Shown piece after piece: positions 20,220-29,856 of a stretch of 29,856 bases of DNA (the first letter of the stretch is position 1; the number at the start of each line of letters is the position of its first letter). Source of the DNA: Chara braunii (lineage: Eukaryota > Streptophyta > Charophyceae > Charales > Characeae). Below the pieces are notes generated by a model, which was not told the DNA's origin, searched no databases, and worked only from the letters and a program-made list of their open reading frames with translations. Made by a program: the position numbers and the translations under genes. The stretch lies in contig BFEA01000284.1 in the NCBI GenBank assembly GCA_003427395.1, forward strand, positions 1,658,743-1,688,598. Direction: 5' to 3'.

Positions 20220-21565
20220 GCCAAGTTCCAGGGAGAGGTTCATTCACACTTTGCACATTTGGTGAGTAGTGGAGCGAGGCCCATTGTAGTGCACCTTCGC
20301 TCGTCATAACGGCCACCGTCTTGATCCCGGTATGCTTCGCCGAGATACTCGTGTTCGTGATCACCGTCGCACTGCTGCTTGCTCGACAATTTCTTCCTGG
20401 CGATGGTGAATCTGCTGATTATGATTCGTCATCAGCAGGGCTACCCGTCAAGATTATAGTGTTATCCGTTGTGTCTACGATCGTCATCCTTCTAAGGACC
20501 GCTCTCACCTTCATCGACCGTTGACCGGTGCGTTGCTTATCCTAGCCATGGGAGCAGCCACTCTACCTATTTGTGCGCACGGCCGGATGGCGGTGTGTCT
20601 CCCTTTGTCCTAGGGGAGGATTCATTCTCATTTTCCACATTTGTATGAGCAGGAAGGCGGGGCAGTTGTTGCTGATCCTGCTCATAGTCGTCGGCACGAT
20701 CCCAACCATGCCTTCATAGGTGAAGCATCACCGTGCTCATCTGCGTCGCCATGCTCGTTGTGTTCACGAGCGCCCGTGGTGCCTGCCCCCGATTGGCTGA
20801 AGTCCTGCTTGGGGCTTACCTACAGGTCACTGTTTTCCACGCCGGTGCGCTGTCTCGGGTTGAATGCGGTCGAGATTTCGACCGGGTACGTTCCATCTAA
20901 GGCTAACGACACTGCCAATGTGAATGGGCCGAGCGGTCAATGGAGAGAGTGAGATCCTAGTAGGCAGGAAAAAGACTAGGCGAGTAGGAGAGGGGAAGGA
21001 CACGTTCATCCCATGTTGCGACGTATTTTTCCATATGTTAGCGAAAGATTCATCTCATTTGTTTTTTTACATTCTGTAAATGGCACGGGAGAGAGATAGC
21101 GACACTTACCTTTGGAATGGCGATGCAGGATGAACGGAGAGCTACGCTACGGAGACAAGGGCATTTTCGCTAACAGGCGGCAGGGAGGAACTGGAAGTCT
21201 GGTAGTACATCTTCCCACGTCTTAGCGGAAGATTCATTCCGATTTTGCTCACTTGGAGATAGTCACAATGGAGGCAGTAATCGCGGGTGCTATAACCCTC
21301 GTCACTGCCGAGGCCATGCATAATCTTGACCGCCGTCATGTTAGCGAGTGAGTTGATCGTCATGTGCGTCTTCCAGTTCGACATCTATTCTAACGACTTC
21401 CTTGTTTGATTCGTTCGATTATGCTTGTCAGCTCTCGTTTTTAATCGGACAATGAGCCTGACCCTCTTCTAAGGGCAGGTTCATTCTTATTTTTTTTGCA
21501 AGTTGGCTCGGTGTGTAGTTGCCCGGGGTCTAAGCGGAAGATTCATCTTTTCACTTTAGACCTCC
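20220..21565 (-). repeat. Class A motif series, right copy
   Basis: This is the right-hand counterpart of the series at 240-1570. The first copy (near 20220-20265) keeps a fuller downstream box than its left counterpart, which lost part of it by deletion. The minus-strand frame at 21142-21384 stays open despite a 3-bp in-frame deletion relative to 1145-1390. Confidence 0.7.
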
Positions 21566-23125
21566 GATTGAGCGAGTAGTGAAGTGTTTTTTTTGACTTG
21601 TCTATTTCAGAGCCACGATCCTCTATTATAAGGGTCAGGCTCGCTCTCCCACAACCAATGGCATGTGCGGGATGAGATCGCCCGAGGTAGGGGCAGAGCG
21701 GTTCTTTTGTGATAGGAATTCGGTACGTTTTCAGGGTCAGGTACATTACAGGGAGAGGGTGAGGAACGAGTTACCTCCTGCTGGTGGTAAGTGTCCTTAA
21801 TGGTTGATTGCGGCTCGCATAAAACTCATACAGTTGCTTCTAAGCTACATGCTTGGATGTAGTAAGGATTGGCAGATTGAGAACTCTCTGCTGATTCTGT
21901 CAGTAACGGTGCATGACCGTTTTTCGTTGGTGGAGCAAATGGAGCGAGTAAGGACAGATAGGATGAGAGAGTTGTTGTTCAGCAGCGTCGCCACTACTCC
22001 TGAGGTTGATGTTGTTTCGGGAAAGTCGTCACCCTTGCCCTCGCAGCCGCTGCTGATTTTTGTGATAGGAGAAATTTGTTGCGGAATCTTATTTGGCAAG
22101 GGGGTTGTTGTGCTCACCAGATCTACACGGCCTTCTCTCTAATAGAAGTGTTGCAATGTAGTTCATTGTGAGGCCATTGAGATCTTCATTTTACCATTGT
22201 TGTAATCCGAAGAGTCTACGTTACTACAGGCTGTGACGACTGTTACTTGCTCAATCTCAGGTTGTTGTTGGACTTCAGTATATTGTCCCTGCTGTAGAGA
22301 TCCGATACACTGTTGGGAAGTTGGGCGTCCGTTGCTGAGTATTTGGTCGCTACCACAGTTGAATCCCACTGCGTTCCACACTATTGATGTGCGTCGCCGC
22401 TGTGCTAGGCTGTTGTAGCCCATATCTGAATAGAGCACGGAGGTGTGCTCTATTCAAACGCGTCCTTTCTAGGTAGCTTAGCTGCGATTTGGTTAGGCGG
22501 ACCGACGTTGGGCTTTGGGAGAGTGATCAGACCTGCAAGGAGATCATTGCTGCGACTCGGGGCGCTGTCCAGGGACGGGTACTCTGCGTTCTTGCCGTGA
22601 TTGGGCTGTCTGCACGGCGTTTTTGGCCACCATTGCGGGGCCCTTAGCTGGATGAAGATAACAAGGCCCTCTCCTGCGAGTCTGAGTGCACCATTTTTGG
22701 ACCTGAGAGACTGAATCTTTTTTTTTTCTCCCCTTCTAACTCTCAGTCTGGTCGATTGGTTCCGAGAGGAAGGCGGCAGGCGGGAGTGCAACCCGTAGGA
22801 CCGCAACAAGACCTTGTGGGAGGTCCACCCACCGATTGCGGGAGCTCTGTCGGAGCCCAGACGGGGTTCTGGAGGCAGGGAACACTCAAGTATAATGCTC
22901 GTTTACGCGTGTGATCCCACCCCCTAAACTATATTATCCATTACTATTGCATGCCTGCAACTGTGATTGAGGAAGCTAGTTGTTTTGTTCGTTTTGAATT
23001 CAGGACATGATCTGAAAGGTAAAATTGGCAAGTATATATGATAAACTCAGATTACTTGTGTGAATTCAGATAGAATGGATGGGGGAAGGTGGGAGGAAGG
23101 CGTATTGCATGCGTTTGACCAGATC

Positions 23126-24375
23126 AACCCAAGGCTGGATCGCTCTAAGTTGAGTGGGTTCAGTGCTATGTTTTATTTATGTTTGCTGGGTTGAATGTAT
23201 GATATTTTTAGGACTGGGCCTATCCTAAGTTGGATGGTCCAGTCGCTGTTTCCTTTGAGGGTTTCTGGACAGGAGGACAGACACCCTAAGTTGGGAAGAC
23301 TCAGAATCCTGATGTTTCGTTTTGAGGTTGCTGAAAGCAGAGCTGAGGATATTTTAAGTTGCGTAGACCCAGTTCTGTGTGTGTTTTCTTCTGAGGGGGA
23401 CAAAGGCATAAGACTAAGCGTCCCCCTAAGTTGAGCTGGTTTAGTCATGAGCCATGAACTAAAGGTTAACCAAAAGTATAGAAATTTGATATATATTACA
23501 TGATTCTATATCAGCTGGCAGCCCCGGCACCCTAAGTTAGGAAAGCCAGTCAGTAAGTCAGGTAGAACAAAAAGAGAGGCAAAGCAAGTGAGGAATATAA
23601 TGAAGGTAACTCGGGCAGGCTGAGCGTACCCTTAAGTTATGGCGTTTCAGTCTTATGCTCGTGATAATACAAAGGAGCAGAGAGTTAGTATAAATTTTTT
23701 TGTATTTCCCCTTTTAAACACAAGGCAGGCTTGAATGTCTCCCTAAGTTGGGTAAGTCTGATTATCTGCCTAACAAGAGAGAAAAATATAAAGTTTGTGC
23801 AAGTATATCAATGGTTGTTCTTTTATATTGTCGTTGCGGAGACTAAGCGTACCCTTAAGTTAGGGCGGCTTAGCCATACGTCGTTTGTGATTGTTCAGGC
23901 AGATCAGGCATACGCTTAAGTAAGAGCAGCCTGGTCATACTATCTTATGTACCTAAAACTGTTTAGGCTAGCTAAGTTAGGGCGGTCTAGTGATATGCCC
24001 TTGTCGTTGACGTGATGTGAGTTAGACATACCGTTAAGTTATGGCAGTCCGACCTTTTTCGTTCGTACTTGTTTTAAGCAGGTTAGGCACACCCCTAAGT
24101 TGGGGCAGCCTAATCCTATGCCCTACGTAACTTTGTTTAGAGCTGACCAGGCACACCCTTAAGTTAGGGCAGTCTAGTTTTGTGCTTCACGTCGTCAGTT
24201 AAGCAGAAGCCAGACATACCCTTAAGTTTGGGCGGTCTGATTATATGTTTTATTACTAGAGTCGATGTTGTATTGGACATACCCTTAAGTTAGGGCAGTC
24301 TAGTTGTGCGTACTTTTACTTGTTTACTTAGGCAGGTCACGCATACCCTTCAGTTAGGGCATTGTCTGATTGTAT
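23126..24375 (+). repeat. Class B hairpin array, right copy
   Basis: This is the counterpart of 3175-4430, about 8-10% diverged. One unit (near 23965) has lost its 5' inner arm. In another (near 24030) the inner arms read CCGT and ATGG where the left copy has CCCT and AGGG, so both arms changed and a G-T wobble remains. The unit near 24085-24120 is unchanged. Confidence 0.85.
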
Positions 24376-24664
24376 GCCATAAGCAAGGAGGAAATAAAAA
24401 GGGAGGAGAACAGAGTGATCAAACGAATTACTTGGCTAAAATAAATGTGGGATTGAGAGAGATGTTGTTCATGCATGTTTGATTGAGAGCACTCGTTTGG
24501 GGCATCTCTTGATAGCTTATTCGCTTTAGATGCTCGCCGTGTGCTGGAGTTGTAGGAGTTAGTTCAATTCTTACATTTTAGGGGTTAAGTTTATTTTACT
24601 TAGTTCAATTTCTGTATTTTCTGGGCTAAGTTTATTTTTTATTTTTGGTTTTGTATAAATTATG

Positions 24665-25035
24665 TGAAGACACTTTTCCTGCGAAAAGCGCTGCCCAAAT
24701 TTTTGCAAATCCAGGGAGTTAGTTAAAATTTGTCCTTTACAAATTTAACTTTTTGTCTAAATTAATATATGATTTAGTATAAATCTGGAAAGCCTACCTC
24801 TCTAAAGGAGATGCTGTCCAAATTTTTACTAATTCAAGGAGTTAGACAAAAATTGACTTCGTAAAAATCGGAGTTAATTTTTATCTTGTTTTTAGCTTTG
24901 TATAAATCTTGGGAATACATTTTTCCTACGGGAAGCACTGCCGAAATTTTTTATATTTTAGAGGAATTATGATATTTTAGAACTTGAGAAATCCGACAGA
25001 CAGCCCTCATTAACGGGATGTACTGCCGAAATTCC
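24665..25035 (+). repeat. Class C hairpin series, right copy
   Basis: Four units match 4705-5070. The first uses CTTTTC (24673-24678) with GAAAAG (24683-24688), whereas the left copy pairs TTCC (4712-4715) with GGAA (4720-4723) at the same site. Pairing is kept in a different register and with different bases. The conserved GCTGCCCAAATTT box follows in both. Confidence 0.75.
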
Positions 25036-26588
25036 TCGCATTTTTAGACAAATATCAGAGGCCAATTAGTAAGGTAGGATTATTTCATGATCACTCAAGC
25101 ATGGCTTGGGTACTGGTCTGTGCTACATTGCAAGTCATCTTTATTCAGATTGATTCAAGGCTTGACTAACTTCAAGTTGATCATACGAGGATCATCTTCT
25201 GTTATCCTTTGATAACAAGTCGGTTTCCGGCTCAACTCTAATTCACTCTCGCTACTCAACCGAAAGGCCTTAGCCCCTGTGGAGTGAAATGTTTCTTTTG
25301 GGTTCCCAGACTTTATTGAATGACCATTTAAAAAGGACTGATTATTTTATTATGGAAGGTTGGACAAAGGTTGGGGTTTGTGTGAATAAGGAAAAGGGGT
25401 GTGAGTGCAGAGAATGGTTGAAGTTGACCCCGTGTAGTGTGTGCTCTGTTGATGTGGATCTTTGATGTGATTGCAGGTATGTTCTGTGAATTGAAAGCCA
25501 AACTTGGTTTTGCATATGATTATATATATATATATATATTTGAAGGAAGCCACATCGTAATTGTGAGAGTGATCGTCTCCCTTCTCATAGTTTTTGTATC
25601 ATGTTTCTTGTGCCCGCACGACTCATTGAGGCCGTGTGTAGTGATTGATTAAGTTCTGCATCGAGAGAAAAGGGAGATCTCTTTTTAGCTTTTGCTTTTT
25701 AGAATTAGTATGGTTGGACGTTGTAGTCCGTGGCAGCCGTCAAAGTCAAGCCCCGTGATCTCTGTCCGCCACGACAGCTTGGAGCTGTCTACTCAACCCC
25801 TGTGCACAGGGTGCAGAAGAGGGTGTGGTCTTTAACCGCGCATGGCGGTTGTCTAGCGCCGAGAGATTGACCCCTTAAAGCGCTTGTCAGCCGACACTTG
25901 AGTGTCGAACATGGCCCTCGAGGTTATCAAGGGTCGCGCGATTACGAGTACTACATAGTGCCCCATCAGTGCGAATGCTCGCATATGCACGCATGGCTGA
26001 TCAATATGAGAAAGTCAGACGTCCGTCCAACGTTTTATACTAAGTTTAGCGCGCGATGCTTATCTGACTCTCGCTTTAGAAGGTTATGGGTCGGATACTG
26101 AAGGGACTCAGAGTGTTGTTGTGTTGTTGTGTTATTTGTTTTGTGTCCTTCGATGTGTGTGAGTGTTGTGGTGTAATGCGTGGTGAGTGGATTGCGTCCT
26201 AGTCAACGACGACGAATCGTGTTTGGGACCTCAGCCCCCAGTGCGTCGATTCGAATGCAGCTTCGATTTTGGGCGTTGACCGTGCGTACCCCCTATGCTA
26301 TAGCGAACGAGAAACGCCCTTGGCTGGGCCACCTCTGCGATTGCATACGAAAAGCCTTCGCATGTGGTTCAGTATCTCGGCGGGGATACGTCCACCTAAG
26401 GGATGGTGACAGCTCCCGCAGGNGGAGGTAAGCGGTGCCTCGTGTGACCTTGTCCTGTCGTAGGCGCTCGCGAGAGGTACGGCTGACGCACTCGGTCGGA
26501 GTGGCAAACTGAGCTCTACGACGAAGTCCTGCAAAATCCTGCGTGACGCGGCCAGGAGGGTCCCCATGCGGGACCGATGCGCTCGACA

Positions 26589-27937
26589 CCGCTATCTCAC
26601 TGCGTTGAGAGAATCAGGCTCACAATCCAGCTCGGGTTCGTCGCTTTTGTAAATGTATGACACTCACTTTCTCCCGCTCGCTCTCTCGCCCATTCTCCTT
26701 TTCTCGCTGGTGCGCGTGGGTTCATGCTCGTGTGACGAGTCCAGTGCACTAGCGAATGATGATGTGCTATTCTCGATTCTCCATGATCTCATCCGTGCGC
26801 CTACTCACGCTCTTCCACCAGATCAGGCTGGCCCGCTTAAAATCCTGCCCACTCCTCCCCAGGAAAAGTCTCGGTTCGCTCGTGATTGGGCTCACAAGCC
26901 CCGTACGCAAACGGGAACCAGAACCTTTCATGGTCCATGCATCGTTCCCCCGTTCACTGCCACGTGCCTCTATCAAAGCTCCTAGCAGAGTCCTTTCAGT
27001 ACCCAGTTGTACCTGTCTGCTAGTGCGCTCTGGTACGCGGTCGGAAGCGAACCAGCACACACCTGTGTGCCAGTTCTTCTGGTACTCCCACTCGTGGGCC
27101 CCCCCAAATCCCGAGCCTGGTTGGGCTTATATAGTCTACTGGGCCCAGTCCGGCGTGGACCTCAGGTCTCCGATGTATTGAGGCTGTCGGGAACTTTGCA
27201 GTGCCCCGGTACCGGGGTGCCTCCCGAACCTAAGTCCGGGCCCATTTGGGACCCGAAAGGTCACTTGGCACGCCAAGTGGCCCTTTTTGCCGGGTACTAA
27301 GCTTTCTGCAGCGTCCGGGTACTGGCCTACGCCCGGGTCGCCTCATTCCGAGCCTAGGTTTGGCTCCCCACCCCAACCGGAAATTAACGAGGCCCGTCAA
27401 AATTTGGAGGTGGCCTGATACTTGAGAGAAATAGGGCTTCCCTTCTTAGAGGCCCAAAATCTTTCCCCCACCGTCCATTTCAAGATTTTAGCATCGTGGT
27501 CCAATTAACGCCAACTTAGCCATTTCCTCGACTTCTGGTCGGGCATTGATTCTTCACGGCCGTCGCTCCGTTGTTTACCCGGACGCTCACCGTGAGAACA
27601 AAGTAGCCCTCTCCGTCTCACACGTCCCCAAGACTCTGGCGTGAGTTCCCGTCCTCCACTGTTGTCACTCGCCCGACGTCTACAAACTCCTCTCTTCCTC
27701 CATAGTTATTAGGTTTTCTCTGGCTATGAAAATTCTCGGCGTCGCTTTAAGAGAGTTTTCCCTCCATCAGGGGATCACGTTCTTCCAACTCCTCGGCTCC
27801 GATCCCGTCCCCTTGAGTCTTGCCTTTGTTGATCTCGAGAAAGGAAGTGTCTGAATTGGTCGCTTAGTTCGGCTCCGGCCACCAGCAGATGTCTGTCAAG
27901 GAAGTAAAGGGCGGCGTAAGGTTTGGGTCGCCCGACA
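26589..27937. other. Sequence flanking the right direct repeat, with hairpins
   Basis: No supported gene. Palindromes include ACTGGGCCCAGT (27138-27149), GACCT-C-AGGTC (27158-27168), CCCCGGTACCGGGG (27204-27217) and CACTTGGC/GCCAAGTG (27262-27269, 27272-27279). A TATATAG lies near 27129. If the direct repeat is an LTR, the target-site duplication would start at 26589 with CCGCT. Confidence 0.5.
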
Positions 27938-28024
27938 ACGCGGTTAATGCCCAAATCGGACCTGTGAGGGAATCGTCGCTCGAGGTGTTGATCTCTCGAG
28001 CGGGACCCTACGTCGGTCAACTAG
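27938..28024 (-). repeat. Fragment of element X, inverted
   Basis: The minus strand starts CTAGTTGACCGACG, like the outer ends at 6232 and 7084. It later reads GGTCCGATTTGGGC, matching the direct repeat near 6295-6310. Its hairpin GCTCGAG/CTCGAGC (27978-27984, 27995-28001) has the loop GTGTTGATCT. The inverted arm at 7038-7059 has CTTAGG/CCTAAG around GTGCTGATCT. Confidence 0.6.
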
Positions 28025-28381
28025 GAAGTCAAGGGCAGAGAGGATGGAGCGTCCTACAGAGTTGAGATTCCAGCACACCTCCACACCTGCCCAGTTTTTC
28101 ATGCGTCAAAGTTGTTGCCTTGTACCACAAGTCAACAGTTCCCGTCACAGAGGTCCATGATCCCTCCGGACATGGATGGAAGGTACGACATTGATCGCAT
28201 AGTAGGTGAAGATGTGTTTAGAACAGGAGGTAGAGGTCGTCCACAGAAACAGTACAAAGTCCGTTTTTCTTTCCAAGAACCAGAAAACGACCGCTGGTTC
28301 ACACGAACAGAACTTCTAGAGACTGCTCCCGACGTATTCCGTGCCTATGAAAGGGTAAAGAAAGGTAAAGATCCTTTGTAG
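28025..28381 (+). CDS. C-terminal fragment of an LTR-retrotransposon polyprotein: integrase end plus chromodomain-like tail
   Basis: The open frame has 118 codons and ends at TAG 28379-28381. It has no start of its own and is preceded directly by an in-frame TAG (28022-28024) belonging to the element X fragment. The first part, YRVEIPAHLHTCPVFHASKL, is the usual end of the integrase C-terminal domain in Ty3/gypsy-type polyproteins. After a linker comes YDIDRIVGEDV, then RGRPQKQYKVRF and DRWFTRTELLETAP, which together look like a chromodomain-type module used to direct integration to chromatin. No reverse transcriptase, RNase H or integrase catalytic core is seen upstream in the window. The fragment is therefore truncated, apparently at the X boundary. 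Family assignment rests on motif order only. Confidence 0.8.
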   Translation, partial: EVKGREDGASYRVEIPAHLHTCPVFHASKLLPCTTSQQFPSQRSMIPPDMDGRYDIDRIVGEDVFRTGGRGRPQKQYKVRFSFQEPENDRWFTRTELLETAPDVFRAYERVKKGKDPL

Positions 28382-28587
28382 GCTGAGTTATTGGCCGGTG
28401 GGAGTGAAACGGTTTTCACGTTTGCAGCAACAGATGCAGATCCCAGGGCTCGATCCCTAGACCTTACCTCACCCGTGTACACTATCAAGTCGACCCCTGT
28501 GAGTTTTGAACCCGTGACCTGTGTTTTGGTAGCTGACTGTTGTCTTTCATACGTCTGTGTAGCTGTCGGGTCTTGAACCGTAGGTCT

Positions 28588-28610
28588 GGGGAGTAGGGGA
28601 CATAGCTGTG
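28588..28610 (+). promoter_or_regulatory. Candidate polypurine tract and 3' LTR start
   Basis: GGGGAGTAGGGGA (28588-28600) lies about 200 bases after the polyprotein stop and is followed by TGTGTAGAGG at 28607. This is the expected place for a polypurine tract and the TG of a 3' LTR. The LTR 3' end is not identified. Confidence 0.4.
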
Positions 28611-28636
28611 TAGAGGTCATAGTTGTTGCGGCTCTC

Positions 28637-28709
28637 AAAGGTCAAGGTCGTAGCTGCTACAGTCCGGAAAGGTCAAGGTCGTAGCTGCTACAGTCCCGAA
28701 AGGCCAAGT
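28637..28709 (+). repeat. 31-bp tandem repeat, 2.3 units
   Basis: Units 28637-28667 and 28668-28698 differ at one or two bases. A partial third follows to 28709, and a degenerate unit lies at about 28613-28636. It sits just inside the candidate LTR. Confidence 0.85.
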
Positions 28710-28912
28710 CCACACACTTCCGGAAGGTCCGAAAGTGGCCTTTCGAGTGTTGCTCACGTTAGACCAGGGGCAAGTGGGCAAGTGGGTAGTCCAACTTTGC
28801 TTAGTCAGCGGTACCTAGTCTCAATCTCACTTTGCCCAGTCAGCAAGTACCATGTGGGACTGTGTGCACCATGGGCCCCGTGGAAAAGGGGCAGACCAAC
28901 GACCAACAAAAG

Positions 28913-28919
28913 TATAAAT
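28913..28919 (+). promoter_or_regulatory. TATA box in the candidate LTR
   Basis: TATAAAT follows CAACAAAAG and lies about 300 bases inside the candidate LTR. It fits a U3 promoter if the LTR reading is right. Confidence 0.35.
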
Positions 28920-29856
28920 CAAGAGGCACTGAGGCAACGTCCAGCCATCCATTCATTCTGCTGTGTGCCATGCGGAAGCACTGCCCGAGCATCTTGTGCG
29001 AGGTGGTCTGCGGATGCCCAAAGTCGAATTGCGCTGCAAGGAAGGAGGAGCGGCCATCGCCACTAACTGGTAGGTGTTAGAAGGCGGTCATAGCCGCCAT
29101 AGGTTAGAATCAGTTTGTAGCGAGTGTGAGTGTGTGTAAGCGGTATAGAGTGTGAGTGTGTAGGATATCCAGGGAGATCCAGCATGGTGTGTGTGTGAAC
29201 AGTGGATGTGAATACAGTGTCGTAAGTGAGATGTGTAGGTGCTCAGGTGCCATAGCCAATTTGGAGCGAGTTTGCATCTGAACCGTGTTCTCGGCCTTAA
29301 TATCTCTGAGCTTCGAGTGGGCGCCTGGCGCCAGTGTTGATTGCCACCTGTTTGTATGCATGTGAAGTAAGCGAGAAAACGAGTCTGAATGCATATATAT
29401 ATATATATCGTCAAATAGAACTGCCCAGTAAACCGTAGGCAGAGAGGGAGAAGAGGACAACAAACGAGGGGCTGTGACAAATTGTTTCGTCGGAGTTTCA
29501 CCGACTATATATATATATATATAATAACCCTGTTCAGAAGTAGCCTAGGGCCCAGAACTCAGCCCCAGGCCACGCAGACCTGAGAAGGTCTGCGCTAGGC
29601 TGTGTGACCAAGACACGCCCAGGCCTGAGTCTGTTGAGTGTGGCTATGTGACCGAACGCTGCACACAGGAAATTCAAGAGTCAAAGTCAATTGTAGAGTC
29701 AAAGGTACCGCACCCAGGTCCTAGGTTGGATACACTCACTTGTTGTGCGCAGGTACCCAGACCAGGCCGGAGGGAATTCGGTTTCAGGCCGATCTGAGCC
29801 CTCATTCGCATTGAGATCTGGACGGTCGAGGGATACAGCATCTGGGGTCCAGACCC
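28920..29856. other. Gene-free right end
   Basis: No supported gene. TA runs lie at about 29393-29408 and 29505-29523, and TG-rich stretches at 29120-29200. The hairpin GCAGACCT-GAGA-AGGTCTGC occupies 29574-29593. GGCGCCTGGCGCC at 29320-29332 is palindromic. The end of the candidate LTR should lie here but was not identified. Confidence 0.5.

Larger units (their letters stand above)
20011..26588 (+). repeat. Right copy of the long direct repeat (candidate giant LTR)
   Basis: This is the same arrangement as 1-6623: GA tract, class A motifs, identical tract 22547-23278, class B array, class C hairpins, TA run near 25523-25540, and the same 3' end ...GCTCGACA at 26588. It lacks the mosaic-end insertion of the left copy. 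One class B unit near 23970 is internally deleted. An ambiguous base lies at 26423. Sequence upstream of 20011 cannot be compared because the left copy runs off the window. A class A motif at 19690-19745 suggests the repeat extends further left, perhaps to the purine run and TG at 19321-19335. Confidence 0.9.

Noticed and set aside
26653-27300. Several overlapping frames right of the second repeat
   Set aside because: They overlap one another in different frames and on both strands, and none shows a domain.
29328-29342. TGGCGCC resembling a tRNA primer-binding site
   Set aside because: It lies downstream of a polyprotein end, not after a 5' LTR, and is part of the palindrome GGCGCCTGGCGCC.

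Overview
This is repeat-dominated eukaryotic nuclear DNA. The evidence is long non-coding stretches, many microsatellites (GA, CT, TA, poly-A/T), tRNA-derived SINE-like modules, spliceosomal-type splice signals and the C-terminal end of an LTR-retrotransposon polyprotein with a chromodomain-like tail. There is no bacterial operon structure, rRNA gene, intact tRNA gene or CRISPR array. The host cannot be named from the sequence. A large-genome plant or streptophyte alga would fit, but that is only an inference.

Layout. Positions 1-6623 and about 20011-26588 are two copies of one long direct repeat, roughly 90-95% identical by eye and ending in the same ...CGACA. The left copy runs off the window. 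The right copy may begin as early as 19334, where a 13-base purine run is followed by TG. The simplest reading is a very large non-autonomous LTR element (LARD-like) with LTRs of about 7 kb. A segmental duplication is the alternative. Inside each copy are three families of small hairpins: class A at 0.2-1.6 kb, class B at 3.2-4.4 kb (about 17 units with a TAAGTT loop) and class C at 4.7-5.1 kb.

Between the copies lie, in order: an inverted copy of the end of the direct repeat (to about 7085); a broken minus-strand gene of unknown function (8707-7621); a 54-bp minisatellite (10040-10345); a 2.7-kb field of dense perfect hairpins with unrelated stems (10625-13300); an AT-rich gene-free region; a second hairpin cluster (15.9-16.6 kb); a cluster of tRNA-like SINE modules (17.4-18.7 kb); and three 45-bp tandem repeats. 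To the right of the second copy are more hairpins, a polyprotein fragment (28025-28381), and a candidate LTR with a polypurine run and TATA box.

Most notable observation: in several repeat families the copies keep the position, loop and flanks of a hairpin while the paired stem sequences differ on both arms. Either base pairing is maintained (RNA or DNA structure) or a palindrome-correcting mutational process is at work. Two artefact-like features should be kept in mind: a 17-base Tn5/Nextera mosaic-end match at 2169-2185, and a 732-bp tract identical between the two otherwise diverged copies.
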